Numbered from the stretch's first letter, positions 49,240 through 58,749 are shown. The stretch: DNA of 64,000 bases from Calidifontimicrobium sp035325925 (GCF_035325925.1 NZ_DAOKZA010000004.1:55441-119440); one strand, 5' to 3'. The notes: generated by a model from the sequence alone, not told the origin. A program made the numbers and translations.

Positions 49240-49965
49240 TCAGCCGCGCCACACGCCCAGCTCGACGAGCTGTCGCGTCGCCGCGTCGGCCCAGCCGCGG
49301 TTGGCCGCGGGGCTGGCCGGGCTGGGGTGCAGCATGCGGCCGATGCGCAGCCCGCGCACGTCGGCCAGCGCCGCTGCGGCGCGCGCGTGCGCCCACTGGC
49401 CGACGCCGACCACCCACTCGGGCGCCAGCGCGTCGACCAGCGCACGCAGGTGCGCGTCGCACGCGGCGAGCAGCGGGCGCTGCTCGGCCGCGGGCAGCTT
49501 GTCGGGCGTGAGGTTGCGCGCGCCGACGAAGAACACCAGCGGGCAGTAGTTGGCAACGAAGTGCCCGGCGAAGAAGGCCTGCGGCGTGCCGAAGCGCGCG
49601 CGGAACAGCCCCCACAGCCGCTGGCCGCTGACTTCGGCGCGCGGGCAGTCGAAGCCCATCACCGGGCGCTTCGGGTGGGGCCTGCGCGGCTGGCCGACGG
49701 GGCCCGCGAGCGCGAGCCAGTCACGCACCGCGGCCACCTCGCCGAACGGCACGCCGGTCTGCGCCATGCCGAACGGGCCCGGGTTCATGCCGACGAAGAG
49801 CACGCGGCGGCGGCCGTCGCCGTAGCGCTCGAGGTAGCGGCGGTGCACGTCCCACGCGTAGTCGAGCGGGTTGAGCACGTGCGTCACCGGCGCCGCGAAG
49901 CGCAGGCGGTCGACCGCGTGCGACAGCCGGTGCGCCGCGTCGACCAGTGCGGCGGCCGTCGTCAC
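49240..49965 (-). CDS. SMUG-type uracil-DNA glycosylase
   Basis: This 241-residue UDG-superfamily enzyme has motif 1 GMNPGPFGMAQTGVPFGE (about residues 58-75), as in SMUG1. A late HPSPASPAANRGW loop supplies the catalytic His-containing motif 2 and the intercalating residues. It removes uracil or oxidised pyrimidines from DNA to start base excision repair. It starts with GTG 49965 in a GTGA overlap with the small gene upstream. It is convergent with the DedA-flavoprotein fusion gene. Confidence 0.9.
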   Translation of the reverse strand: MTTAAALVDAAHRLSHAVDRLRFAAPVTHVLNPLDYAWDVHRRYLERYGDGRRRVLFVGMNPGPFGMAQTGVPFGEVAAVRDWLALAGPVGQPRRPHPKRPVMGFDCPRAEVSGQRLWGLFRARFGTPQAFFAGHFVANYCPLVFFVGARNLTPDKLPAAEQRPLLAACDAHLRALVDALAPEWVVGVGQWAHARAAAALADVRGLRIGRMLHPSPASPAANRGWADAATRQLVELGVWRG

Positions 49966-50168
49966 TGGTCGCTGCGCGCCGCGACGACGGCGAACGCACC
50001 GGCGCCGCAGCCCGGGCGCACCGGTTCGATGTCGCGCACCGCGGCCACGGTGCCGGTCAGCGTCTGCGCGGGCATCGCCGGCAGTCCGCTGGCGCAGGCC
50101 GCGCCGTGGCGGCCGAACCAGGCCTCGCAGCGGTCGGTGTGGCGTTCGAACGGTTCGGCCAGCGGCAT
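49962..50168 (-). pseudogene. Internally deleted methyltransferase remnant
   Basis: A 68-codon open frame begins FERHTDRCEAWFGRHGAA, the N-terminus of a class I SAM-dependent methyltransferase (FxRHAxRYDxWFxRH). It jumps directly to QTLTGTVAAVRDIEPVRPGCGAGAFAVVAAR, the C-terminal strand pair of the same family. The whole SAM-binding core (about 130 residues) is missing. The frame is intact, so a small protein may still be made, and it is coupled by GTGA to the glycosylase gene. As an enzyme it must be dead. Confidence 0.6.
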
Positions 50169-50229
50169 CGCGGCGCCTCGACGCACGGCGCGCGCCGTGC
50201 CGCGCCTCGACGCATGGTACGCCGGCGCG

Positions 50230-51360
50230 TCAGCGGTACGCACGCAGGTAGTGCCACTCGAACAGCCGCTTGGCCCAGTGCAGCAGGCGCGACGGCGGCA
50301 GCAGCACGTTGCGGCGTTCGCTGCGGTAGACCAGCGTGCCGCGGTCGAGCGCGTCGACGATGCACACCAGCTCGACCTTGAAGGTGGCGCGGCAGTCGTC
50401 GCCCGCCAGGTCGCCGAGCAGGTTCGCGGCCGCGGCCGCGGCCTGCAGGTCGGCCATGTGCGCCTGCTTGGGCATCCAGTCGGGCCCGGGGAAGCTGCCC
50501 GAGTCGCCGACCACGTACACGCGCGGCCAGCCGGGCACGCGGCAGTGTGCGTCGGCCTGCACCAGCCCGCCCGGCGAGCGCGGCAGGTCGGTGGCGTCGA
50601 ACCAGGCGTTGCCGGTCATGCCCGGCATGAACAGGATCAGGTCGGCGGCGAAGCCGCCGCCTGCGGTGGTCACGCGGTCGGCGTCGAGGCGTTCGAGCTT
50701 GTGCCCCAGGTGGGTGCGGATGCCGCGCCGCGCCATCTCGGCCAGCAGGTGCGCCACCGCCTTCGGGCCCAGGCGGTTGCCCGGCTCGGCGGCGGGGCTG
50801 AAGAACACCAGCTCGAAGCGCTCGCGCCGGCCTTCGCGTCGCAGCTGGCGGTCGATGCCGAACAGGAACTCGAACATCGGCCCGCCGCGCACCGCGCTGG
50901 GCTCGTTCGGGTTGCCGGCGAAGCCCACCGCGATCGTGCCGCCGTTCATCGCCGCGAGCCGGTCGCGGATGCGCTCGGCGCTGGCCACGCCTTCGCACGG
51001 CGTGATCGCGTGTTCGATGCCCGGCAGCTTCCTCAGGAAGCGTCCGCCGGTGGCGATGACGAGCGCGTCGTTGGCGACGTCGCCGGCGCTGGTGTGCACG
51101 ACGCGGCCGCGGTCGGCCAGCCCCGTGGCCTCGGCGGCGACGAAGCGCACGCGATGGCGGCGCAGGAAGCGCTGCAGCGGCACCACCAGCTGCTCGCGCC
51201 GGCGCAGCCCGCTGGGGATCCAGATGATGCCCGGCAGGTAGTGCAGCTCGGCGCGCGGCGCCACCAGCGTGATCTCGGCGTCGCGGTCGCGCCGGCGCAG
51301 CGCGCGCACCGTCGACAGCGCCGCGAAGCCCGCGCCGAGCACGGTGATGCGCGCGGTCAT
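50230..51360 (-). CDS. SQR-like FAD-dependent oxidoreductase
   Basis: This 376-residue flavoprotein has an N-terminal dinucleotide site (TVLGAGFAALSTVRALRR), DALVIATGGRFLRKLPG and the C-terminal FAD-binding RVYVVGDSGSF. A PDWMPKQAHMADLQAAAAAANLL segment is typical of sulfide:quinone oxidoreductase and flavocytochrome c flavoproteins. Cysteines are few (TPCEG, HCRVPG, DDCRATF, LVCIVD), and their placement does not clearly match the canonical three SQR cysteines. It may oxidise sulfide, or another donor to quinone. It follows the Rieske gene on the same strand after 49 bp. Confidence 0.8.
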   Translation of the reverse strand: MTARITVLGAGFAALSTVRALRRRDRDAEITLVAPRAELHYLPGIIWIPSGLRRREQLVVPLQRFLRRHRVRFVAAEATGLADRGRVVHTSAGDVANDALVIATGGRFLRKLPGIEHAITPCEGVASAERIRDRLAAMNGGTIAVGFAGNPNEPSAVRGGPMFEFLFGIDRQLRREGRRERFELVFFSPAAEPGNRLGPKAVAHLLAEMARRGIRTHLGHKLERLDADRVTTAGGGFAADLILFMPGMTGNAWFDATDLPRSPGGLVQADAHCRVPGWPRVYVVGDSGSFPGPDWMPKQAHMADLQAAAAAANLLGDLAGDDCRATFKVELVCIVDALDRGTLVYRSERRNVLLPPSRLLHWAKRLFEWHYLRAYR

Positions 51361-51409
51361 GGCCGCTGCGCGTCGCGCACCGGGTGAGGCTGCGATGGCG
51401 GGCGGTTCG

Positions 51410-52033
51410 TCACGCGGCCGCCGCGTCGTCGTCGCCGATCAGCAGCCGGCTGGCGCCCACATAGCGGTGCGGCGGGACCTCGAGGTTGGTCGGCGCGGGC
51501 TTGTTCTTGTACACGCGCCCGGCGCCGTCGAAGGTCGATCCGTGGCACGGGCAGAAGAAGCCGCCGGGCCAGTCGGCACCGACGCCGGGGTTGGCGCTGC
51601 CGGCGGGCACCGCGGTGGGCGAGCAGCCCAGGTGCGTGCAGATGCCCACCGCGACGAACACGTCGGGCTCGATCGAGCGCGTGGCGTTGCGCGCGTACTC
51701 GGGCTGCTGCGGCCGCGCCGACCGCGGGTCGGCGAGTTCGGGGTCGGCCCGCTCGACGGCGGCGATCATCTCGGGCGTGCGGCGCACGATCCACACCGGC
51801 TTGCCGCGCCACTCGACGGTCTTCATGCCGCCGGGCGGGATGTCGGCGATGTCGACCTCGACCGACGCGCCCAGCGCCTTGGCGCGCTCGCTGGGCGTGA
51901 ACGTCGCGACGAAGGGCACCGCGGTGCCGACGGCGGCGACGCCGCCGGCCGCGCCGGTGGCGAGCAGCCACGTGCGCCGGTCGGGGTCCATCGGGCCCGG
52001 CGGGGCCGGGTTCGGCAGGGCATGGCTGCTCAT
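51410..52033 (-). CDS. Rieske iron-sulfur protein (PetA-like), without cytochrome b/c1 genes
   Basis: This 207-residue protein has a twin-arginine-like N-terminus (PDRRTWLLATGAAGGVAAVGTAVPFV) that serves as Tat signal and membrane anchor. The Rieske [2Fe-2S] ligands are CTHLGC (about residue 140) and CPCHGS (about 168), with the disulfide cysteines intact. This is the electron carrier from quinol to cytochrome c1. The usual petB and petC do not follow; instead an SQR-like flavoprotein does. It may be a second Rieske used with the flavoprotein. ATG 52033 follows GAGGAG. A CsoR/CstR-like palindrome lies 40 bp upstream. Confidence 0.9.
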   Translation of the reverse strand: MSSHALPNPAPPGPMDPDRRTWLLATGAAGGVAAVGTAVPFVATFTPSERAKALGASVEVDIADIPPGGMKTVEWRGKPVWIVRRTPEMIAAVERADPELADPRSARPQQPEYARNATRSIEPDVFVAVGICTHLGCSPTAVPAGSANPGVGADWPGGFFCPCHGSTFDGAGRVYKNKPAPTNLEVPPHRYVGASRLLIGDDDAAAA

Positions 52034-52072
52034 CGTCGCTCCTCGGGGCACGTTGCGTGCGTCGTTCGTCTT

Positions 52073-52090
52073 TATACCACGTGGGGTATA
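52073..52090 (-). promoter_or_regulatory. CsoR/CstR-like operator before the Rieske gene
   Basis: On the minus strand TATACCCCACGTGGTATA is an 18-bp imperfect palindrome (14 of 18 positions symmetric). It has the TATACCC...GGTATA form seen at CsoR/CstR-family operators that sense copper or persulfide. It overlaps a TATAAA that could be the -10 of the Rieske/SQR-like operon. No such regulator gene is in the window. Confidence 0.5.
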
Positions 52091-52148
52091 GAAGACCTCA
52101 CCCCCTGCCGCGATGCAGGTTGATCGGCGCAGCGCCACAATCGCCCGC

Positions 52149-53213
52149 ATGACCGCCGCCGACATGTTCCGCTCGCGCCTGGGCCTGCGCTGGCCGCTGG
52201 TGCAGGCGCCGATGGCCGGGGTGCAGGGTGCGGCGCTGGCCATCGCGGCGTCGCGCGCCGGCGCGCTGGGCTCGCTGCCTTCGGCGCAGTTCGCGCTGCC
52301 GGCGCTGCGCGAGGAGGCCGGCGCACTGGCCGCCGCGCTGCGCGCCGACCGGCTGCCGTGGGCGCTGAACTTCTTCGCCCACCGCGCCCCGGCGGTCGAC
52401 GCGGCGCGCGAGGCGCGCTGGCGCGCCGCGCTGGCGCCGTTCCACGCCGAGGCCGGCATCGACGTCGCGGCCGTGCCCGCCGGGGCCGGTCGCATGCCGT
52501 TCGACGCCGCCGCCGCCGAGGTCGTCGAGGCGCTGCGCCCGCCGGTGGTGAGCTTCCACTTCGGCCTGCCCGAGCCGGCGCTGCTCGGGCGCGTGAAGGC
52601 GCTGGGTTGCCTCGTGATGAGCTCGGCGACCACCGTCGACGAGGCGCGCTGGCTGGCCGCGCGAGGCTGCGACGCGATCATCGCGCAGGGGCTCGAGGCC
52701 GGCGGCCACCGCGGCCACTTCCTCGACGACGACCTGACGCGGCAGGCCGGCACGTTCGCGCTGCTGCCGCAGGTGGTGCGCGCGGTCGCGCTGCCGGTGC
52801 TGGCCGCCGGCGGCATCGCCGACGCCGCGGGCGTGCGCGCCGCGATGGCGCTGGGCGCGGCCGGCGTGCAGGTCGGCAGCGCGTTCCTGCTGTGCCCGCA
52901 GGCGACGACCACCGAACTGCATCGCACCGCGCTGCGCTCGCCGCGCGCGGCGCACACCGCGCTGACCAACCTGATCACCGGGCGGCCGGCGCGCGGCATC
53001 GTCAACCGCCTGATGCGCGAGCTCGGCCCGATGAGCGACGCGCCGCCGGCGTTCCCGCTGGCCACCGCGGCGATCGCGCCGTTGCGCGCCTGGGCCGAGG
53101 CACGCGGCGCCGACGACTTCTCGCCGCTGTGGTGCGGCCAGCATCCGCCGCGCTTCGACGGCGTGCCGGCCGGCGAGGTCGTGCAGGCGCTGGGCGCCGG
53201 CTTCGACGGCTGA
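52149..53213 (+). CDS. Nitronate monooxygenase (NMO/2-nitropropane dioxygenase family)
   Basis: This 354-residue FMN-dependent TIM-barrel enzyme oxidises alkyl nitronates to carbonyls and nitrite. Features are LVQAPMAGVQGAALA at the start, CDAIIAQGLEAGGHRGHF (phosphate-side loop with the conserved His), LPVLAAGGIADAAGVRAAMALGAAGVQVGSAFLL and GRPARGIVNR. The ATG at 52149 is chosen; an ATG 12 codons upstream lies in the operator region of the divergent operon. It is convergent with putA, 20 bp away. Confidence 0.9.
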   Translation: MTAADMFRSRLGLRWPLVQAPMAGVQGAALAIAASRAGALGSLPSAQFALPALREEAGALAAALRADRLPWALNFFAHRAPAVDAAREARWRAALAPFHAEAGIDVAAVPAGAGRMPFDAAAAEVVEALRPPVVSFHFGLPEPALLGRVKALGCLVMSSATTVDEARWLAARGCDAIIAQGLEAGGHRGHFLDDDLTRQAGTFALLPQVVRAVALPVLAAGGIADAAGVRAAMALGAAGVQVGSAFLLCPQATTTELHRTALRSPRAAHTALTNLITGRPARGIVNRLMRELGPMSDAPPAFPLATAAIAPLRAWAEARGADDFSPLWCGQHPPRFDGVPAGEVVQALGAGFDG

Positions 53214-53233
53214 CCGCCCGGCCTTCCTCCTCG

Positions 53234-56200
53234 TCACTCGATCGTCATCAGGCTCGCGTTGCCGCCCGCGGCGGCGGTGTTGATGCTCAGCGATCGTTCG
53301 ACCACGAGGCGCTCGAGCGGCACGTCGGCGTCGCCCGGCGCGAGCGCGACCAAGCCGACGATCGCGCCGGGCCGCCCGGCCAGCGCCGCGGCCAGCGCGA
53401 GGCGCTGTGCCGCGTCGCCGTGGTGCAGCACCGCGTCGAGCGGCACGTCGGGGCGCGTCCAGTCCTGGGTCAGGGTGATGCGCGCGCGCACGTCGGGCGG
53501 CAGCCGGTCGGCCAGCGCCAGCGCGTCGGCCGGCCACAGCGCCTGCGCGCCGACCGCGAGCACGGCGGCCAGCTGGGTCAGCCGGTCGGCGTCGCCCGCC
53601 GCATCGCCTTCGGCCAGGCACAGCACGTGGCCGCGCGGGCGCACCGCGTACAGGTTGGCCTCGCCGGTGGGCCCGGGCAGCACGCGCCAGCCGGTGACCG
53701 GCGACGCGGCGCGAAGCCGTTCGCACGCGTCGGCCAGCGCGGCGCGTCCCTGCGTCAGCGCCCAGCCACGCAGCGCCGCCAGCGCGCCGGCCCCGTCGTC
53801 GCTGTCGTCAGACGCCGGCGCCGGCGTGCGCACGGTACCGGCGGCCGGCGCGCCGCAGCGCTGCACCGCCTGCCGCGCCGCCAGCGCCGGGCGCTCGGCG
53901 AGCAGGCGCAGCAGGTACAGCGGGCCGCCGGCCTTCGGCCCGGTGCCCGACAGGCCCTCGCCGCCGAACGGCTGCACGCCGACCACCGCGCCGACGATGT
54001 TGCGGTTGACGTAGACGTTGCCGGCGCGCGTGGCCGCCACCACCTGCGCCACCGTCTCGTCGATGCGCGTGTGCACCCCCTGCGTGAGGCCGTAGCCGGT
54101 GGCGGCGACGGCGTCGAGCAGGCGCGGCAGCTCGTCGCGGCGAAAGCGCAGCAGGTGCAGCACCGGGCCGAACACCTCGCGCCCGAGGTCGGCGACGCGC
54201 TCGATCTCGATGAGCGTCGGCGCGACGAAGTGTCCGGCCGGCCCCGCGGGCAGCGCGGCGCGCCAGACGCGGTGGCCGCGACGCTGCATGGCCTCGACGT
54301 GGCGCTCGATCGCGGCGCGCGCGTCGGCGTCGATCACCGGGCCGACGTCGGTGGCCAGTCGTCGCGGGTCGCCGACGGCCAGCTCGCGCGCCGCGCCCTG
54401 CAGCATCTCGACGAGGCGCCCGGCGACGTCGTCCTGCACGCACAGCAGGCGCAGCGCGCTGCAGCGCTGGCCGGCGCTGTCGAACGCCGACGCGACGACG
54501 TCGGCCACCGCCTGCTCGGCCAGCGCCGAGCTGTCGACGAACAGCGCGTTCTGCCCGCCGGTCTCGGCCACCAGCGGCACCGGCCGGCCGTGCGTGGTCA
54601 GCCGAGAGGCCAGCGAGCGCTGCAGCAGGCGCGCGACCTCGGTCGATCCGGTGAACAACACGCCTTGCACGCGCGCGTCGGCCACCAGCGCCGCGCCCAC
54701 CGTCTCGCCGCGCCCGGGCAGCAGCTGCAGCGCATCGCGCTGCACGCCGGCCGCGTGCAGCGCGTCGACGGCCGCGGCGGCCGCCAGCGGCGTCTGCTCG
54801 GCCGGCTTGGCCAGCACCACGTTGCCGGCGGCCAGCGCCGCGGCCACCTGGCCGGTGAAGATCGCCAGCGGGAAGTTCCACGGGCTGATGCACGCCACCG
54901 GGCCCAGCGGCACGTGCGTGGCGGCGTCGAAGCCGTGCCGCGCCTGCGCCGCGTAGTAGCGCAGGAAGTCGACCGCCTCGCGCACCTCGGCCACCGCGTT
55001 GGCGCAGGTCTTGCCCGCCTCGCGCACCAGCAGCGGCACCAGCGCGACGGTGTCGGCCTCGAGGCGGTCGGCGGCGGCGTCGAGCCGCGCCGCGCGTTCG
55101 GCCGCCGGTGTGGCCGCCCACGCCGGCGCGGCGCGCACCGCGGCGTCCAGCGCGGCGTGTACATCGCCGGCGTCGGCCTCGCGCACCTGGCCCACCACGT
55201 CGTGCGGGTCGGCGGGGTTGCACACCGGCTGCCACGCGCCGTCGCCGGCGGCGGTGGTCGGCGCGCAGCGCCAGCGGCGTCGTTCGGCGAACGCCGCCGA
55301 CAGCGCGGCCAGCACCGGTTCCGCGGCCAGGTCCAGCCCGAGCGAGTTCGCGCGCTGCGCGCCGTACAGCGCACGCGGCAGCGCGATCGCCGGGTGCGGC
55401 GCGCCGACCGTGCCCTCGCGCTCGGCGGCGGTGTGCACGGTGTACACCGGGTCCTCGACCAGCACCTCGAGCGGCACGCCGCCGTCGGCGATGCGGTGCA
55501 CGAACGAGGTGTTGGCGCCGTTTTCCAGCAGGCGGCGCACCAGGTACGCGAGCAGCGTCTCGTGGCTGCCCACCGGCGCGTAGACGCGGCACGGACGGCG
55601 CAGCGCCGGCGCCAGGCCGTCGCGTATGCCCGGCACGACCTGCTCGTACAGCGGCTCGCCCATGCCGTGCAGGCACTGGAACTCGTACTGCCGCGGCTGC
55701 CAGCGCGCCGGGTCGGCCAGCGCGTGCACGGCCGCCAGCGTGTGCGCGTTGTGCGTGGCGAACTGCGGGAACACCGCGTCGGGCGCGGCCAGCAGCTTGC
55801 GCGCGCAGGCGAGGTAGGCCACGTCGGTGTGCGGCTTTCGCGTGTAAACCGGGTAGCCGGCCTGGCCGTCGAGCTGCGCGCGCTTGATCTCGCTGTCCCA
55901 GTACGCGCCCTTGACCAGCCGCACCATCAGCCGGCGACGGTGGCGGCGCGCCAGGTCGACGATCCAGTCGACCACCGCCGGGCAGCGCTTCTGGTATGCC
56001 TGCACCACGAAACCCAGCCCGTCCCAGCCGGCCAGCGCCGGCTCGGCGCACAGGCGCTCGAGCAGGTCGAGCGACAGCTCGAGCCGGTCGGCCTCCTCGG
56101 CGTCGATGTTCAGCCCGATGTCGTGCCGCCGCGCCTGCGTGGCCAGCGCGAGCAGGCGCGGGTACAGCTCGGCCGTCACGCGCTCGACCTGCGCGCGCGC

Positions 56201-57052
56201 GTAGCGCGCGTGCAGCGCCGACAGCTTGATCGAGATGCCGGGGCCGTCGATGGGGCCGGACCACGCGCCGCCGCGGCCGGCCGCCTGAGCGGCCTGCGCG
56301 TACGCAGCGGCGCCGATGGCGTCGATGGCGTGCGTGTACGCGGCATGGTAGCGATCGGCGTCGGCGGCGGTCAGCGCCGCCTCGCCGAGCATGTCGTAGC
56401 TGTAGCGGAAGCCCTGCGCCTCGCGCGGCGCCGCGCGCTGCAGCGCCTGCGCGATGGTCTGGCCGGTGACGAACTGCTCGCCCATCATGCGCATCGCCAG
56501 GTCGACGCCGCGGCGGATCAGCGGCTCGCCGCCGCGCGCCACCACGCGCCGCAGCGTGGCGCCCAGCCCGCGGTCGCTGTGCGTGGCCACCAGCTTGCCG
56601 GTCAGCAGCAGCCCCCAGGCGGCGGCGTTGACGAACAGCGACGGGCTGTGGCCCAGGTGGCGCTGCCAGTCCACGCCCGGGCCTTCGCCGACCTTGTCGC
56701 GGATCAGCGCATCGCGCGTCGCGGCGTCGGGGATGCGCAGCAGCGCCTCGGCCAGGCACATCAGCGCCACGCCCTCGCCCGAGCTCAGCGAGAACTCCTG
56801 CAGCAGCTGCTGCACCAGCCCGGCGCGGCCGCCGTCGCGGCTGCGCTCGCGCACGCCGCGCGCCAGCTGCAGCGCCATCGCCTGTGCCGCGTCGGCCTGC
56901 ACCGGATCGAGCGCGGCCTGCGCCAGCAGGCCGGGCAGCAGCGCCGGTTCGTCGGCGCGCGTCAGCGCGGTGATCGCGGCGCGCAGCGCTGAGGCGGTGA
57001 GCATCGTCGTGAGCGGCGGCGGCGTGTCGGCGCGCGGGGCAGGGTCGTGCAT
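53234..57052 (-). CDS. putA: Bifunctional proline dehydrogenase/pyrroline-5-carboxylate dehydrogenase
   Basis: This 1272-residue PutA oxidises proline to glutamate in two channelled steps. The proline dehydrogenase barrel (about residues 120-470) contains ISIKLSALHARY, LNIDAEEADRLELSLDLLERL and RLVKGAYWDSEIKRAQ. The aldehyde dehydrogenase half has ISPWNFPLAIFTG, the catalytic Glu in VAETGGQNALFV and Cys in SAGQRCSALRLL. A C-terminal domain ends SLSINTAAAGGNASLMTIE, as in long PutAs. The N-terminal ribbon-helix-helix is absent, so it is not self-regulating by DNA binding. ATG 57052 follows GGGAG. Confidence 0.96.
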   Translation of the reverse strand: MHDPAPRADTPPPLTTMLTASALRAAITALTRADEPALLPGLLAQAALDPVQADAAQAMALQLARGVRERSRDGGRAGLVQQLLQEFSLSSGEGVALMCLAEALLRIPDAATRDALIRDKVGEGPGVDWQRHLGHSPSLFVNAAAWGLLLTGKLVATHSDRGLGATLRRVVARGGEPLIRRGVDLAMRMMGEQFVTGQTIAQALQRAAPREAQGFRYSYDMLGEAALTAADADRYHAAYTHAIDAIGAAAYAQAAQAAGRGGAWSGPIDGPGISIKLSALHARYARAQVERVTAELYPRLLALATQARRHDIGLNIDAEEADRLELSLDLLERLCAEPALAGWDGLGFVVQAYQKRCPAVVDWIVDLARRHRRRLMVRLVKGAYWDSEIKRAQLDGQAGYPVYTRKPHTDVAYLACARKLLAAPDAVFPQFATHNAHTLAAVHALADPARWQPRQYEFQCLHGMGEPLYEQVVPGIRDGLAPALRRPCRVYAPVGSHETLLAYLVRRLLENGANTSFVHRIADGGVPLEVLVEDPVYTVHTAAEREGTVGAPHPAIALPRALYGAQRANSLGLDLAAEPVLAALSAAFAERRRWRCAPTTAAGDGAWQPVCNPADPHDVVGQVREADAGDVHAALDAAVRAAPAWAATPAAERAARLDAAADRLEADTVALVPLLVREAGKTCANAVAEVREAVDFLRYYAAQARHGFDAATHVPLGPVACISPWNFPLAIFTGQVAAALAAGNVVLAKPAEQTPLAAAAAVDALHAAGVQRDALQLLPGRGETVGAALVADARVQGVLFTGSTEVARLLQRSLASRLTTHGRPVPLVAETGGQNALFVDSSALAEQAVADVVASAFDSAGQRCSALRLLCVQDDVAGRLVEMLQGAARELAVGDPRRLATDVGPVIDADARAAIERHVEAMQRRGHRVWRAALPAGPAGHFVAPTLIEIERVADLGREVFGPVLHLLRFRRDELPRLLDAVAATGYGLTQGVHTRIDETVAQVVAATRAGNVYVNRNIVGAVVGVQPFGGEGLSGTGPKAGGPLYLLRLLAERPALAARQAVQRCGAPAAGTVRTPAPASDDSDDGAGALAALRGWALTQGRAALADACERLRAASPVTGWRVLPGPTGEANLYAVRPRGHVLCLAEGDAAGDADRLTQLAAVLAVGAQALWPADALALADRLPPDVRARITLTQDWTRPDVPLDAVLHHGDAAQRLALAAALAGRPGAIVGLVALAPGDADVPLERLVVERSLSINTAAAGGNASLMTIE

Positions 57053-57240
57053 GTCAACTCCCGTGGCGGGCGCCTTCGTGCCCGCCGGTGCGAAGTGTCG
57101 GGGCTTGCGCGATGTTCGACGGCGCAAGCCACGACACGCCCCCGGCGCGAACACGCGATCGCAACGGCACCCGGTGTCGCGGGCACAATCCCGCGAGCCA
57201 CCGCAGCGCGCGCCCATGGCGGTGACCACCGTTCAGCCCG

Positions 57241-58731
57241 ATGCCCTCACAGCAAGCCCTTTTCGACCTGCGCGACCCCGTGTCGGAGCGGCTGCTGCGC
57301 GACATGAACCCGTGGTGGCAGGGCTGGGGGGTGCCCAATCTGCAGCCGGTGCGGCGCTGGGCCTACGCCTCGCTCGTGCGGGGCCTTCGCTCGCAGCTCG
57401 CGCCCGTCGTCGTCCTGCGCGGGCCGCGCCAGGTGGGCAAGAGCACCCTCCAGGCGCAGGTGATCGACGAGCTGCTGCGCTCCGGCATCGAACCGCGCAG
57501 GATCCTGCGCGTCCAGTTCGACGACGTGAAGCCGCTGCACCGGCGAGACCAGCCCATCCTCGAGGTCGTCTGGTGGTATGCCGACCATGTGCTGGGCGCA
57601 CCGCTGGGCAGCCTGGGCAACGAGCCGGTGTACTTGTTCCTGGACGAAGTGCAGAACCTGCGCGATTGGGCTCCGCAGCTCAAGCATCTGGTGGATCTCC
57701 AGCCGGTGCGCGCAATGGTCACCGGCAGCTCGGCACTGCGCATCGAGGCCGGGCGCGACAGCCTGGCCGGTCGCATCCACACGCTGGAGCTCGGCCCGTT
57801 GCTGCTGCGCGAAATCGTGGACCTGCGCGGGCTGGGGCACATCGATCCCTACCACCCCCCCAACGGGCTCGGACCACTGAAGGACAAGGCGTTCTGGACA
57901 GGTCTGCGCGGGCATGGCGAGACGCACCGCGTCCTGCGCGATCGCGCCTTCGCCCTGTTTTCGCAGCGCGGCGGCTACCCGGTCGCGCACAAGGCCGCCG
58001 ACGAGCCCTGGGAGCGGGTGGCCGACCAACTCGTCGAGACCGTCGTCCGGCGCGCGATCCAGCACGACCTGCGCATGGGCAGTCGCGGCGTCAAGCGAGA
58101 CGAACACCTGCTCGAGGAAGTGTTCCGGCTCGCCTGCCGCTACGTCGGGCAGTCGCCCCGCCAGGCGCTGTATGTCGACGAGATCCGGCGCGCGCTCGAC
58201 ACCGATGTCGGCTGGCAGCGGATCCTGCAGTACCTCAAGTTCCTGGACGGCGCACTGCTCGTGCGACTCATCGAACCGCTGGAGTTGCGGCTGAAGAAGC
58301 GCAAGTCGCCGGCCAAGCTCGTGCTGTCCGACCACAGCCTGCGCGCCGCCTGGCTGCAGGAGTCGGTCCCGATCGACGCGGCGGGGCTCGAAGCGGCGCC
58401 GCATCTGACGGACCTGGCCGGCCGGATCGCCGAGAGCGTGGTCGGGCACTTCTTCAAGTCCATCGTCAACCTCGACGTGGCCTACTTTCCGGAGCGCGGC
58501 GCGGAGCCGGAGGTCGACTTCGTGCTGACCATCGGCGAGCAAAGGATCCCGGTGGAGGTGAAATACCGCCGCCGCATTGCGCACGATGACACGCGCGGCC
58601 TACGTGCCTTCATCGAGAAGTCGCACTACAACGCGCCGTTCGGCTTGATCGTCACGCTCGGCGACGAGCCGGCCACCGACGATCCCCGCATCGTCAGCCT
58701 GCCCCTGCCCAGCCTGCTGCTGATGCGCTGA
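57241..58731 (+). CDS. AAA ATPase with C-terminal DUF4143 nuclease-like domain
   Basis: This 496-residue protein has an AAA_14-type ATPase with Walker A GPRQVGKST (about residues 61-69), Walker B LFLDEVQN and sensor VTGSSALRI. The C-terminal DUF4143 part contains AEPEVDFVLTIGEQRIPVEVKYRR, a D-x(n)-ExK arrangement of PD-(D/E)XK nucleases. The family is widespread, of unknown function, and sometimes near defence genes. Here it is convergent with the MmeI-like restriction-modification gene 19 bp away. The 188 bp between it and putA hold both promoters. Confidence 0.87.
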   Translation: MPSQQALFDLRDPVSERLLRDMNPWWQGWGVPNLQPVRRWAYASLVRGLRSQLAPVVVLRGPRQVGKSTLQAQVIDELLRSGIEPRRILRVQFDDVKPLHRRDQPILEVVWWYADHVLGAPLGSLGNEPVYLFLDEVQNLRDWAPQLKHLVDLQPVRAMVTGSSALRIEAGRDSLAGRIHTLELGPLLLREIVDLRGLGHIDPYHPPNGLGPLKDKAFWTGLRGHGETHRVLRDRAFALFSQRGGYPVAHKAADEPWERVADQLVETVVRRAIQHDLRMGSRGVKRDEHLLEEVFRLACRYVGQSPRQALYVDEIRRALDTDVGWQRILQYLKFLDGALLVRLIEPLELRLKKRKSPAKLVLSDHSLRAAWLQESVPIDAAGLEAAPHLTDLAGRIAESVVGHFFKSIVNLDVAYFPERGAEPEVDFVLTIGEQRIPVEVKYRRRIAHDDTRGLRAFIEKSHYNAPFGLIVTLGDEPATDDPRIVSLPLPSLLLMR

Positions 58732-58749
58732 CCCGACGCCGCGACACCT

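Noticed and set aside
52358..56992. A 1544-codon plus-strand open frame across the nitronate monooxygenase and putA genes
   Set aside because: It is a GC-bias shadow: Arg/Ala/Gly-rich, no domains, antisense to putA, which has complete catalytic motifs.
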